Positions 51,332-60,697 of a stretch of DNA of 64,000 nucleotides are shown here, one piece after another. This DNA is from JAFNAG01 sp963739235 (GTDB lineage: Bacteria > Acidobacteriota > UBA6911). The position numbers and the translations under genes are program-made. The stretch lies in the NCBI GenBank assembly GCA_963739235.1, contig CAVTZY010000034.1, positions 62,001 through 126,000 on the forward strand. The letters are read 5' to 3'. Within the stretch, counting starts at the first letter, position 1. Every line of letters begins with the position of its first letter. The notes below the pieces were generated by a model, which was not told the DNA's origin, ran no database searches, and was given only the letters and a program-made list of their open reading frames with translations.

Positions 51332-52048
51332 ATGCTGCGGACAACTTTTATATATATCTTTGTGGGATCATATATTGCGCTCGCCGCTCCGATCGGATTG
51401 CTGTGGTTTCTGCTGTCCGGGCGCGGCGAATTGCTTTTTTGTCTGGGACACTTCTGCATCAAGGTGGCCGGCTGGATGTGCGGCGTGAAAGTAGAAGTGC
51501 ACGGAAAAGAACGAATCCGTCCCGACCAACCTTATTTGTTCTTGTCCAACCATCAGGGCAACTTCGACGGTCCCGTGCTGTTCTATGCGACCGGCCGGAA
51601 TCTTCGCGCTATCATCAAGAAAGAGATCATGAGGATCCCGATTCTCTCGTGGGTACTGCGCGCGTTAAGCTTTGTTCCGATCGATCGTTCCGATGCGGTT
51701 AAGGCCCGAGCCGGCATCGCCCGCGCCACTCGGCTGCTCAAGGGCGGATATTCATTCTTTGCCTTTCCGGAAGGCACAAGGAGCCGTACCGGGCAGCTGG
51801 GGGACTTCAAGAAGGGAGTCTTCGTGATGGCCATCAACGCAGGCGTGCCGGTGATGCCTGTCACCATCTGCAATAGCCGTACAATTCAGCCCCCGGGCCG
51901 CTACGCGATCAAGCCCGGCACAATCCGAATGATCTTCCACGAATCCATTCCGACGGATCGGATAAAGCTCGAAGACCTGGATCAACTACTGCAGCTTACA
52001 CGCACCGCTATTGAGCGGGGGCTGTCAACCGACGGGATTTCCCGGTAA
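51332..52048 (+). CDS. plsC: 1-acyl-glycerol-3-phosphate acyltransferase (PlsC family)
   Basis: Makes phosphatidic acid at the inner membrane. 238 residues with an N-terminal membrane segment (FIYIFVGSYIALAAPIGLLW), the catalytic HX4D motif SNHQGNFDGP, the substrate motif FPEGTRSRTG and the VPVMPVTI segment. It diverges from the RibBX gene and converges on the secreted protein gene at 52080. Confidence 0.92.
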   Translation: MLRTTFIYIFVGSYIALAAPIGLLWFLLSGRGELLFCLGHFCIKVAGWMCGVKVEVHGKERIRPDQPYLFLSNHQGNFDGPVLFYATGRNLRAIIKKEIMRIPILSWVLRALSFVPIDRSDAVKARAGIARATRLLKGGYSFFAFPEGTRSRTGQLGDFKKGVFVMAINAGVPVMPVTICNSRTIQPPGRYAIKPGTIRMIFHESIPTDRIKLEDLDQLLQLTRTAIERGLSTDGISR

Positions 52049-52079
52049 TCGGCGCCAGCGATCCGAACGGGGCGTTGGC

Positions 52080-52712
52080 TCATTTTTTCCTGTCTTTGAT
52101 CCAGCGCAAGGTGTTGGCACGATCGGTGGTAATGCTGGCCAGCTTTTGTTGGTAGTTCCGAACCAGCAAGTTAACCAGGAGGGGGTTATCTTCCGTGTCG
52201 AGAAACCAGCGCTCGGCGCCACGCTCGTCTTTGGTTTTGATCACCGGGAGTGATCGCAAGGATCGGTTCACCTCGATCTCCAGATGATCGCCGCCGAGGA
52301 CCGTCACCGACGTAGGCAGGCCGTCGATTATGAACTTGACCATTTTGTTCCCTCTCAGCTCCTGGAATATGCGCGCGCTGAGCCACAGCGTGGTGGCATC
52401 CTTCCCCCGCGTGTCTACTCCAGCCTGAAAAAGCTGATAATTGACGAGGGCGCGCGCGGCGCTTACGGTCTTCGCCGGCATGAAGATCGTCCCTTGCGTG
52501 GTGGTATCTTCCCATTCGACGTAGCGGTCAGGAAGGAAGGTCGCGATCCTTACAGTAAAAGGACCCTCTTTCTCATTCGAACTCTTGTAGACCAAAACGG
52601 TGTCGCGCCCGAACGAAGGCATTTGTGAATCCGCCCCAATCTGCGGCGCTTGCGAAGTCATGGGCAGGATGAGTGACAGGAAGCACCAGATGCGAGAGAT
52701 GGCCACAATCAC
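52080..52712 (-). CDS. secreted protein of unknown function
   Basis: 210 residues; the N-terminus ISRIWCFLSLILPMTSQAPQ is a signal peptide. The rest is predicted mostly beta (RDTVLVYKSSNEKEGPFTVR; FIIDGLPTSVTVLGGDHLEI). Its GTG start overlaps the ribE stop (GTGA), so it is translated with ribE, yet nothing in it points to flavin metabolism. I do not recognise a family. Confidence 0.65.
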   Translation of the reverse strand: MIVAISRIWCFLSLILPMTSQAPQIGADSQMPSFGRDTVLVYKSSNEKEGPFTVRIATFLPDRYVEWEDTTTQGTIFMPAKTVSAARALVNYQLFQAGVDTRGKDATTLWLSARIFQELRGNKMVKFIIDGLPTSVTVLGGDHLEIEVNRSLRSLPVIKTKDERGAERWFLDTEDNPLLVNLLVRNYQQKLASITTDRANTLRWIKDRKK

Positions 52713-53368
52713 GTCAATACCCTTGCTCTCTGAGCGTTTCCACCGTGAGTTTCGGTCTTGGGCTCCTGGACACCCTGCCGGCTGAGGTGAAAAAATCGCT
52801 CGATATATTTGGCGAGGATATCGGCTTCGAGGTTCACAGCATCGCCTTTTTTCAGGTGCCGGAGGTTCGTTGCACGATGGGTATGCGGTATAACGGCCAC
52901 GATAAAAGAGCCCTGCTTGAGAGCAGCGACCGTGAGGCTTATGCCGTCAACAGCCACGGACCCTTTGACCACCAGGTATCGCTCCAGGTCCGCCGGGTGC
53001 GAAAACTCCATTTCGAAGCCTTCACCACTGGCATCGGAAGAAATCAACTTTCCCACGCCATCCACATGACCCTGAACGATGTGCCCCCCAAGACGATCCC
53101 CGACTGCCAGGGCGCGCTCCAGATTGACGACCATTCCTTCCCGTGCCTGCCCGAAGCTTGAGCGGCGCAGCGTCTCGGCGGATAAATCGCTGGAAAAACC
53201 CCGGCCGCACTTTTCCACAACCGTCAGGCAGACCCCATTGACGGCGACGGAATCGCCGGGCCTTAGTTCAGACGCGCTCTTCACCGCCTCGATGAGCAGC
53301 GCTGCTCCCGCGGATGACGGACGCAGAGAGCGGATGATCCCGGTCTCCTCGATGATTCCAGTAAACAT
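52709..53368 (-). CDS. ribE: riboflavin synthase, alpha type
   Basis: Dismutates two 6,7-dimethyl-8-ribityllumazine to riboflavin. 219 residues with the start MFTGIIEETGIIRSL and the two lumazine-binding repeats (GDSVAVNGVCLTVVEK; GSVAVDGISLTVAAL). GGAGG is near the ATG. Separated by plsC and the secreted gene from the RibBX gene, but in the same riboflavin pathway. Confidence 0.95.
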   Translation of the reverse strand: MFTGIIEETGIIRSLRPSSAGAALLIEAVKSASELRPGDSVAVNGVCLTVVEKCGRGFSSDLSAETLRRSSFGQAREGMVVNLERALAVGDRLGGHIVQGHVDGVGKLISSDASGEGFEMEFSHPADLERYLVVKGSVAVDGISLTVAALKQGSFIVAVIPHTHRATNLRHLKKGDAVNLEADILAKYIERFFHLSRQGVQEPKTETHGGNAQRARVLT

Positions 53369-53427
53369 CGAGACCTCCCTATTCTCGGCCCACCAACATT
53401 ATACCCAGCCTGAGCCGTGGCCGTCAT

Positions 53428-54167
53428 TCACTTGTCATGCTGTTTCTTGCAGCCCAGGCGCAAAACACGTGCGATTTCTTTCGGCGTCAGCTGGCGCGAC
53501 CTACCGGCCGGCAGACCCTCCGCAGTGAAAAAGCCGATCCGGGTGCGGCGGAGCTTGGACACGGGATGATGGATCGCCTCGAACATTCTTCGTATCTCGC
53601 GGTTCTTGCCTTCAGTCAGGGTCACCTCGAGCCATGCATGCTTGCCTTCGCGCAGCACACGGATTTTGCAGGGAGCCAGTTGCGTACCGTCGGGCAGCCG
53701 AAGCCCAGCACGAAGGCGAAGCAGTGCAGGCTCCTCAGGGATTCCCCGGACTTTACCTGATAGACTTTTGGAAAGGCATCGCCGGCATCCGCTATGATCT
53801 TGGAAAACTCGCCGTCATTGGTCAGGAGAATAATTCCCTCGGTGTTGAAATCGAGTCGCCCCACAGGAAAGAGCCTTTCCTTCGCTTTTACATAATCCGT
53901 CACCTTGGCGCGGCCAAAGGGATCTGCTGCCGTCGAGATGACACCCTTGGGCTTGTTCAGAAGGATATAGTGCTTTCGTGCCGGCGGATGGATCAACTTG
54001 CCGTCCACCTTGATGTGATCGTTGAATGCATCCGCCTGCGTGCCGAGCCGGGTGATTACCTGCCCGTTGACGGAAACCCGGCCCTCCATAATCAGCACTT
54101 CCGCTTTGCGGCGCGACGCGATACCCGAAGCGGCAATGATTTTTTGCAGGCGCTCTTGACTAGCCAT
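53428..54167 (-). pseudogene. rluB: RsuA/RluB-type pseudouridine synthase, one frameshift
   Basis: N-terminal S4 RNA-binding domain (RLQKIIAASGIASRRKAEVL), catalytic Asp in LFPVGRLDFNTEGIILLTND, reading to KVYQVK. One missing base near 53755 then moves the frame to VRGIPEEPALLRLRAGLRLP and the C-terminal EGKNREIRRMFEAIHHPV. Repaired length about 247 residues. The family modifies 23S or 16S rRNA; RluB is favoured by the scpA-scpB neighbourhood common in bacteria. Such a conserved gene is unlikely to be dead, so an assembly indel is probable. Confidence 0.85.
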
Positions 54168-54176
54168 GATCGGCTG

Positions 54177-54713
54177 CTAGAGTTCGCCGGCCATCTGGGC
54201 GAACTCTTCCAGGGTAGGAAGCTCCGAAAGGTCCCTCAATCCGAAATGCACAAGGAATTCTTTGGAGGTGCCGTACAGAATGGGACGCCCGACCACCGGC
54301 TTGCGCCCGGTAATGACGACCAGCTTTTTTTCGAGCAGAGTGTGCAGTGCCGTAGTGGACTTCTTGCCGCGTATGGCAAGAATTTCGGCGAGAGTGACGG
54401 GTTGCTTGTAAGCGATGACGGCAAGCGTTTCCAGGGCTGCCATGGACAGTTTCGCGCCCGGTTTGGTTTTGAGATAGGCCCGCACACGTTCGTGATGCTC
54501 CGGGCGCGTGGTCATGCGAAAACCGCCGGCGATCTCGCGGATCCACATGCCTCCGCGCCGGCTATTGAACTCCTCGGCCAGCCGCTGCAGCGCGGTTTCG
54601 ATCTTGTCGTAGCTTTCGTCCGGGAATATTTCCTTCAACTGCTCCGGGCGCACCGGATCGTCAGCCGCATAGATAATTGCTTCCAGTATAGGTTGAAGTT
54701 CCTCGATTTCCAT
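54177..54713 (-). CDS. scpB: segregation and condensation protein B
   Basis: 178 residues, two winged-helix domains: LEAIIYAADDPVRPEQLKEI and LSMAALETLAVIAYKQPVTL. The kleisin-associated KITE subunit of the SMC condensin. It follows scpA by 5 bp and precedes rluB by 9 bp. Confidence 0.94.
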   Translation of the reverse strand: MEIEELQPILEAIIYAADDPVRPEQLKEIFPDESYDKIETALQRLAEEFNSRRGGMWIREIAGGFRMTTRPEHHERVRAYLKTKPGAKLSMAALETLAVIAYKQPVTLAEILAIRGKKSTTALHTLLEKKLVVITGRKPVVGRPILYGTSKEFLVHFGLRDLSELPTLEEFAQMAGEL

Positions 54714-54718
54714 AGTCC

Positions 54719-55504
54719 TCAGGCGGTCTCTCCGGCAGATTTGCTTCTGGTAATGTGAATCTCTTCAAATGCTTTCTCCTGATATAGCCAAATCTCACGC
54801 AGCCGCACAAGCTCGAGCAATGCCAGGAAGGTCACTATCAGATGGCGCTTCGATTTTGCCCGGGTGAAAAAGGAAGAGAAGACCAGCGAGTCGTGCACCA
54901 TCAACATCTTGCGCATCTCAGCCAGTTTCTGGTCGATCGTCACTTCCTCCTGGTCGAGCTCCATGGCGGCCTGGGATTCGAAACGCTTTACCACCTCGTG
55001 AAAGGCTTTTAGCAGGTCGAATAAGGTGACGGCAACAACTTCTTTTTCATCCTCGAGCACATCCCTGGGCGGGCTGTTCCAAACCGCGTTCTCCACCTCC
55101 TCGCGCGTGTAGAGCATTTGCGCGGCGTTCTTGAACTTCTGGTGCTCCAGGAGCTGATACACCAGCTCTTTTCTCGGATCATCCAGGGATTCCCCTCCCG
55201 CGGTTTCCTGGACCGGATCAGGGGGAAGAAGCATGCGCGATTTGATGTAAATTAAAGTCGCCGCCATGACCAGCCACTCCCCCGCCACATTGATGTTCAG
55301 ATCCTGCATCATCTGGAGGTAGCCGAGGTACTGCTCGGTGATGTGTGCGATCGGGATGTTCCAGATGTCGAGTTCTTCCCGCTTGATCAGGTGGAGCAGA
55401 AGGTCCAGCGGGCCCTCAAATCCCTCCAGGCGGATCGTCATCGTGGGCTCTTCCAGGGAAGCGCCGGTGATTTCCGGATTCTCGGTCTCGTCCATGTCGG
55501 CCAT
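54719..55504 (-). CDS. scpA: segregation and condensation protein A
   Basis: 261 residues, the kleisin of SMC condensin. The N-terminal region IRLEGFEGPLDLLLHLIKRE and LDIWNIPIAHITEQYL are diagnostic, and the C-terminal winged helix contacts SMC (HLIVTFLALLELVRLREIWL). Start at 55504 or the Met three codons later. Operon with scpB and rluB. Confidence 0.95.
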   Translation of the reverse strand: MADMDETENPEITGASLEEPTMTIRLEGFEGPLDLLLHLIKREELDIWNIPIAHITEQYLGYLQMMQDLNINVAGEWLVMAATLIYIKSRMLLPPDPVQETAGGESLDDPRKELVYQLLEHQKFKNAAQMLYTREEVENAVWNSPPRDVLEDEKEVVAVTLFDLLKAFHEVVKRFESQAAMELDQEEVTIDQKLAEMRKMLMVHDSLVFSSFFTRAKSKRHLIVTFLALLELVRLREIWLYQEKAFEEIHITRSKSAGETA

Positions 55505-55574
55505 TAATTCACACAGTAGCAGGTTCCTGCCCCGCCGGGAACGCTATCGCCCACTTCCTCAGCGCTCCGTAAGG

Positions 55575-56270
55575 TTACAAGATAAGCAATAATCCCAACA
55601 AATGGTCGATCGGCCACCAAATGAACCTGAACGCGCCCAAAAACATGAGCGCATAGAGTAGCACAAAACCGTATGAGCTCATGCGCGCCAGCGCCCTGCC
55701 GGCATTGTAGGGCAGCAGCTCGTACAGGATCCAGTGCCCATCCAGCGGCGGGATCGGGATTATGTTGAAGAGCGCCAGGGCAAGATTGATCACGAAAGCG
55801 AAAAACAGCAATCCCAGCAGCGGTACCACGATCGAACTCTGCTTCGGGATGCGCCCGCTCACAATCATGTTGACGATGACACCATTGGCCAATGGCGCTG
55901 ACAGCTTGAGCGCCGCAAGCAGGACAAAAGAGATCGTGGCAGCGAGGAGGTTGGCGCCGGGGCCCGCCAGCGAGACCAGGATCTGATCGCGGCGGCGGTT
56001 TTGAAGATGTGCCGGGTTAACCGGCACCGGTTTCGCCCAGCCGATCAGCGGGACATGCGCAAGCAATTGCAGCAACGGGAACAGAAAAGTTCCGAGCGGA
56101 TCCATGTGCGCCAGAGGGTTCAAAGTCACCCGCCCAAGATACCTGGCAGTATAGTCGCCGCATCGATCGGCCACCCAGGCATGGGAAGCCTCGTGAATGC
56201 TCAATGAAAAGAGCAGCACGGCAAACTGGATTGCGACGCTGCCGAAATCAATTCCTTGAAATAAGTTCAA
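55575..56270 (-). CDS. site-2-protease-family (M50) membrane protein
   Basis: 231 residues with five to six membrane helices. Metal site SLSIHEASHAWVADRCGDYT (HExxH) and the second metal ligand region IIPIPPLDGHWILYELLP (NxxPxPPLDG-like). This short form lacks PDZ domains and belongs to the widespread M50B-like group. The substrate is unknown. It heads the minus-strand block with scpA/scpB; separation is 70 bp. Confidence 0.9.
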   Translation of the reverse strand: MNLFQGIDFGSVAIQFAVLLFSLSIHEASHAWVADRCGDYTARYLGRVTLNPLAHMDPLGTFLFPLLQLLAHVPLIGWAKPVPVNPAHLQNRRRDQILVSLAGPGANLLAATISFVLLAALKLSAPLANGVIVNMIVSGRIPKQSSIVVPLLGLLFFAFVINLALALFNIIPIPPLDGHWILYELLPYNAGRALARMSSYGFVLLYALMFLGAFRFIWWPIDHLLGLLLIL

Positions 56271-56545
56271 ACTTCAATACTCCAAATGATTAGAGCCAAG
56301 ACGGTAGACTATACCATAACAGAGTCCGGCATGCGACGCTCACCCGCGCCGGGTGCATGCGGGAAGTCCCAGGTGGAGGATGTCTCCTAAGTCGGCAGAT
56401 ATCAGAGCGACGACGGAAGTTTTTGCCCGTGCGACTGGAGCCCCATGTGCCTGCGAGCCCGACTCTCCGGGGGCGTATTCTATGTGTTATGGGGCTGGCA
56501 CACGCTGGATTCAGGTGCTAAACTACTCACTCTCGGGGCGTTCGT
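56271..56545. other. intergenic gap, no gene seen
   Basis: 275 bp between the divergent M50 and ccsA/hemX genes. It presumably holds both promoters, but I see no consensus pair that I would defend. Confidence 0.4.
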
Positions 56546-57346
56546 ATGGCTTGGATCCTGCCTATCACAATGGTTCTGTATACACTGGGCCTGATGCATT
56601 CGATTTTCGGTTTCTACCGGAAAATGCAGATTTTCGTGAATGTGGCCCTGGTGATGGTTGGGTGCGGTTTTGCGAGTCACACCATGTATCTCTTTCTGCT
56701 GACTCTCCGGGTGCGCCACCTGCCGCTGACCAACCTGTCGGAAGCCTTATCCTTTTTTGCCTGGTGTATCACTCTTACTTTCATTGTGGCGCTTGTACGC
56801 TATCGAATCAATGTCCTCGGGGCCTTTGTCCTTCCGCTGGTCTCCGTACTTGTGATTCTGTCGGAGATGATCTGGGAGGGAAACCACGCGATTCCGCCGC
56901 TGCTGAAGAGCCGATGGATTTTCTTCCATGCCGGGGTCGCCTTCCTTGCGTATGCGGCGTTTTTCCTCACCTTCGTTTCCGCAGTACTTTATTTGACCCA
57001 GGAAACGGAGCTGAAACACAAGAATTTCCGCTTCCTCTATTTCCGCCTGCCCTCGCTTCAGGTGTGCGATGAATTGCTGCGGCGCTCACTGTATGCGGGC
57101 TTTGTGCTGATGAGTATTACGATCGTGACCGGTGCTCTCTGGGCGCAGCAGGCATGGGGTCGCTATTGGAGCTGGGACCCAAAAGAGACGGCTTCGCTGG
57201 TTACCTGGGGTATATATTTGCTGCTTGTTAATTACCGGCTCTCGGCGGCCTGGCGCGGTCGCTGGGCCTCCTATATCGGCATCGCGGGTTTTGTGTCGGT
57301 GCTGTGCACATTCGGAATCAACAAGGGGTTACATACGTACTTGTAG
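56546..57346 (+). CDS. hemX: CcsA/HemX-like cytochrome c assembly protein
   Basis: 266 residues, eight hydrophobic segments. The tryptophan-rich WGRYWSWDPKETASLVTWGI motif is the haem-handling signature of the CcsA/CcmC/HemX superfamily. Because hemA follows, the HemX name is appropriate; in some bacteria HemX affects HemA level. It could alternatively serve system II cytochrome c assembly, but no ccsB/resB is adjacent. Confidence 0.88.
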   Translation: MAWILPITMVLYTLGLMHSIFGFYRKMQIFVNVALVMVGCGFASHTMYLFLLTLRVRHLPLTNLSEALSFFAWCITLTFIVALVRYRINVLGAFVLPLVSVLVILSEMIWEGNHAIPPLLKSRWIFFHAGVAFLAYAAFFLTFVSAVLYLTQETELKHKNFRFLYFRLPSLQVCDELLRRSLYAGFVLMSITIVTGALWAQQAWGRYWSWDPKETASLVTWGIYLLLVNYRLSAAWRGRWASYIGIAGFVSVLCTFGINKGLHTYL

Positions 57347-57471
57347 TTTTATTCCATCCCTGTGAATCGTTCGGGTGATCGGCTGCTGCGGCAGGGCTCC
57401 CAGACCCGGCTCCTGCTGCCCTGCCGGTCACGGCAATTCCGACTTCAGCTTACAGTGGATGCGGTGATGTG

Positions 57472-58737
57472 ATGTTGAATTTGGTAATCATCGGGCTCAA
57501 CCATCGCACGGCGGAATTGGATGTTCGCCAGCGAGCCGCCTTCCCCGCCCCCATTTTGCCGGATGTGCTGAAGCGCATGATCCAGCAGCCCGGCATTGAA
57601 GAAGGCATGATCATCTCGACATGCAACCGGGTCGAATTGCTCTCGCGCGTCGAAAGGGGCGACCAAGGGATCGACGCCCTCGAGGATTTTTTTGCCGCGA
57701 ACTGCGGAATCCCCCCGGAACGGCTCAAGGCCCACCTCTACCGGCACATGGGACGACAGGCCGTGCAGCACGTGTTTCGAGTCTCCAGTTCGCTCGATTC
57801 GATGGTGCTCGGTGAGGCGCAAATTCTCGGGCAGGTGAAATCTTTTTACGGCATAGCCTCGGATGCAGCCACGGTCGGTTATTACCTGAACAATTTGATG
57901 CAGGCAGCCTTCCACACCGCAAAGCGCGTGCGCGCTGAAACCAGTATCGGTGAATTTTCCGTCTCCGTAAGCTCGGCGGCCGTGGAATTGGCCCTGAAGA
58001 TCTTCGGCGAGCTCAAAAATAAAAGAATCCTGATCGTGGGGTCGGGGGAGATGGGCGAGGCGGCCGTGCGCCACATGACCGCTAGCGGTGCCACCCAGAT
58101 CCGGGTTGCCAACCGGAGTCCCGAGGCTGCGCAGAGGCTGGCAGAGCGATTTCAGGGTGAAGCAGTTCCCTTTGAGAACCTGGTGCAATGGCTGGCCAAA
58201 TCCGACATCGTCATCACTTCTACCGCAAGCCAACAGGTCCTGATCGACCGCGCGATGGCCCAAACGGCGCATGCCCAACGCAGGCAGCAACCGATGGTCT
58301 TCATCGATATTTCTGTGCCCCGAAATGTGGACCCTGCCGTATCATCGATCGATAATGTTTTTTGTTATGATGTCGATGATCTCGGGGCTGTGGTGGAAGC
58401 CAACATCGCGGAGCGCCGCGGTGCCGCCACGCGCGCTGAGGAGATCGTCGAAGAAGAGGTCGAGGCATTCTGTGCCCGCATCAAAACCCGCGACTTTGGC
58501 CCCGTCGTCGCCCAGCTGCAGGACCGGATCTCCGAAATCTGCAGGTCAGAATTGCAGCGCTACATGCGACGCACCGGCCTCCGCAATGAACGAGAGACCC
58601 AGGAACTCGAATGGATGGTTGCCCGCATCGCCAACAAGATCGCCCATCCGCTTGTCATCCAGATGCGCAATAGCCACCATAATCCCACACACCGGGAGAT
58701 CTATCTCGACACCATCAGGCGCATCTTCGGAATATGA
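57472..58737 (+). CDS. hemA: glutamyl-tRNA reductase
   Basis: First step of the C5 pathway to 5-aminolevulinate. 421 residues: GLNHRTAELDVRQRAAF, catalytic Cys in IISTCNRVELL, and the NADPH domain with VGSGEMGEAAVRHM. The C-terminal dimerisation helix is complete. ATG 57472 follows GTG 57469; either may be used. It ends in an ATGA overlap with hemC. Confidence 0.96.
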   Translation: MLNLVIIGLNHRTAELDVRQRAAFPAPILPDVLKRMIQQPGIEEGMIISTCNRVELLSRVERGDQGIDALEDFFAANCGIPPERLKAHLYRHMGRQAVQHVFRVSSSLDSMVLGEAQILGQVKSFYGIASDAATVGYYLNNLMQAAFHTAKRVRAETSIGEFSVSVSSAAVELALKIFGELKNKRILIVGSGEMGEAAVRHMTASGATQIRVANRSPEAAQRLAERFQGEAVPFENLVQWLAKSDIVITSTASQQVLIDRAMAQTAHAQRRQQPMVFIDISVPRNVDPAVSSIDNVFCYDVDDLGAVVEANIAERRGAATRAEEIVEEEVEAFCARIKTRDFGPVVAQLQDRISEICRSELQRYMRRTGLRNERETQELEWMVARIANKIAHPLVIQMRNSHHNPTHREIYLDTIRRIFGI

Positions 58738-59678
58738 CCATCAGAGCTAAGAAATCGATCAGCACGTTGACCATTGGCACACGCGGCAGTTTGCTGGCGC
58801 GGGCGCAATCGATATGGGTTGAGGAGCGGATCCGTGCGCTCTTCCCCGACATCCAGATCACCACCAAAGTCATCAAGACATCGGCAGACCAGGACCTGAA
58901 ATCGTCCATCCGTTCAGGTTCTGCTACCGGCGTGTTCGTACGCGAGATCGAAGAAGCCCTGATGGCTGCCGAAATTGACCTGGCGGTGCACAGCATGAAG
59001 GATCTGCCCACCAGGATTCCCGAATCCCTAGAGATTGCCGCCATTCCGGCGCGTGAAGACCCGCGCGACGCCCTGATTGCCCGTCAGGATTTGCACCCGT
59101 TGCATGATTTGCCGCAAGGAGCGGTAGTAGGAACGGGAAGCGTGAGGCGGCAGGCGCAGATGCTGGCACAACGTCACGACCTGATTGTCAAGGATATCCG
59201 CGGCAACGTAGGCACTCGTCTTCAAAAGCTGGACGACGGCCACTATGATGCCATCATTCTGGCATGCGCCGGGCTCAGGCGGCTCGGGCTGGAGGATCGG
59301 ATCAGCAGGCGTTTCGAACTCGTTGAAATGCTTCCCGCACCCGGGCAGGGTGCCTTGGCCATCGAGGTACGTAAAGGCGATCATCGGGTTGCCGCGCGCA
59401 TTGCCGGTTTGAACGAGCCTGAAACTGCGGCCGCCGTTCTCGCAGAGCGGGCTTTTCTCCGCCGCATGGGGGGCGGATGCAACAGTCCCATTGCCGTGCA
59501 TGCGCGTCACAATCGCGACACCTGCTTTATTGAAGGGCTGGTGGCAACTCCGGACGGGACAACCGTCGTTCGGGATGCGCTGGAATCTTCCCTGGCGGAA
59601 GCACAGGAAGCCGCGACCGTATTGGCGGAGAAAATTCTCTCCATGGGAGGGGCGGCGATTCTACGATCGCTGCATTGA
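58734..59678 (+). CDS. hemC: porphobilinogen deaminase
   Basis: Polymerises four porphobilinogens to hydroxymethylbilane. 314 residues with IGTRGSLLARAQSIWV, the HSMKDLPTRIP loop and the dipyrromethane-cofactor Cys in MGGGCNSPIAVHA. It overlaps hemA by 4 bp (ATGA). Confidence 0.96.
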   Translation: MTIRAKKSISTLTIGTRGSLLARAQSIWVEERIRALFPDIQITTKVIKTSADQDLKSSIRSGSATGVFVREIEEALMAAEIDLAVHSMKDLPTRIPESLEIAAIPAREDPRDALIARQDLHPLHDLPQGAVVGTGSVRRQAQMLAQRHDLIVKDIRGNVGTRLQKLDDGHYDAIILACAGLRRLGLEDRISRRFELVEMLPAPGQGALAIEVRKGDHRVAARIAGLNEPETAAAVLAERAFLRRMGGGCNSPIAVHARHNRDTCFIEGLVATPDGTTVVRDALESSLAEAQEAATVLAEKILSMGGAAILRSLH

Positions 59679-59680
59679 TC

Positions 59681-60490
59681 ATGTCTCAGGCCAATCTGCC
59701 GCTGGCATGTAAGACGGTCATGATTGCCTGCAGCGAGATGAAAACCCTAAACATCACCTCCGGGCTCGAATCTCTCGGGGCTAAAGTCATCGGTTTCCCG
59801 GTGATTGAGATCAAGGAACTGAGCGACAAAAGGGCCTTGGATGCAGCCTTGGACAGACTGGCCGGGTATGCCTGGGTCATTTTCACCAGCATCTATGGGG
59901 TCCGGTTTTTCCTTGATCGAATGAAGGCACGGGATCTTTCGATCAGCCCCTTGAACCGCCTGAAGATCTGCGCGGTGGGCCCGGCGACTGCCGCTGCACT
60001 CGAGGCCTCAGGCGTCCACGTCACGCTGGTACCCCATGAGCACACCACGGAGGGAATCCTGTCCGCCTTAGCCGAGGTACATGGCGGCTTAGATCCGCTT
60101 AGAGGCCTGCGTGTTTTGCTGCCGCGCGCCAAAGAAGCGCGCGACCTGATCCCACGTAAACTGGAGGAGGCCGGCGCCTTACCCGATGATATTCCATGCT
60201 ATGAGAACACCCTTCCTCGCGTAAACCCGGATCGTCTGCAAAGCCTGCTGGACCAGCCGCCGGACCTGCTTGTCTTTACCAGCTCATCCACGGTCAGCAA
60301 CTTCATCACATTACTCGGAAGCGGCCACGCAGATAAGCTCCTGTCCTCCGCAAGGGTTGCCGTGCTCGGCCCCGTCACCGCCGGTACCCTGGCCAGTCAC
60401 GGCAGACGAGCCGATATCATCCCCGTGGAAAGCACGATTCCTTCCCTGCTCTCTGCAATTAGTCTCTACTATCAGAACACAAAACAGTGA
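59681..60490 (+). CDS. hemD: uroporphyrinogen-III synthase
   Basis: Closes hydroxymethylbilane to uroporphyrinogen III. 269 residues with two Rossmann-like halves; family-typical WVIFTSIYGVRFFLDRM, KICAVGPATAAALEASGV and LVFTSSSTVSNFITLLG. The sequence is poorly conserved in this family, but the hemA-hemC-hemD order supports it. ATG 59681 lies 2 bp after the hemC stop. Confidence 0.92.
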   Translation: MSQANLPLACKTVMIACSEMKTLNITSGLESLGAKVIGFPVIEIKELSDKRALDAALDRLAGYAWVIFTSIYGVRFFLDRMKARDLSISPLNRLKICAVGPATAAALEASGVHVTLVPHEHTTEGILSALAEVHGGLDPLRGLRVLLPRAKEARDLIPRKLEEAGALPDDIPCYENTLPRVNPDRLQSLLDQPPDLLVFTSSSTVSNFITLLGSGHADKLLSSARVAVLGPVTAGTLASHGRRADIIPVESTIPSLLSAISLYYQNTKQ

Positions 60491-60516
60491 GGTTCCGCCC
60501 GGAGAACGCATGGCCT

Positions 60517-60620
60517 GAGGAGGCCTCCCAAAGGGAAGCATCAAGCTCATGAGCGCCCTCGCAAGCGACGTGCCACCCGGGGTTGGCTGAATCGTAGGCG
60601 CGAGTCCTGACGGGGCGAAG
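60517..60620. repeat. short palindrome cluster after hemD
   Basis: CCTCCCAAAGGGA near 60525 and GCCCTCGCAAGC, CCTGACGGGGCG words match types seen at 39155-39420. The stretch 60491-60697 lies between convergent hemD and the TonB-like gene and has no ORF. Confidence 0.55.
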
Positions 60621-60697
60621 GATGGGCCCGGTGCTGAACATCGCTCGACTTCTGAATACCAGATTCTGAATTCTGTATTCTCTATTCGATTTCGCCC

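Noticed and set aside
51169..53430. FMN riboswitch near the riboflavin genes
   Set aside because: I looked upstream of the RibBX-type gene and ribE and did not find the conserved FMN aptamer words.
53428..54167. Programmed frameshift in the pseudouridine synthase
   Set aside because: No slippery heptamer with downstream structure is evident, the family does not use frameshifting, and several other genes here have similar one-base breaks.
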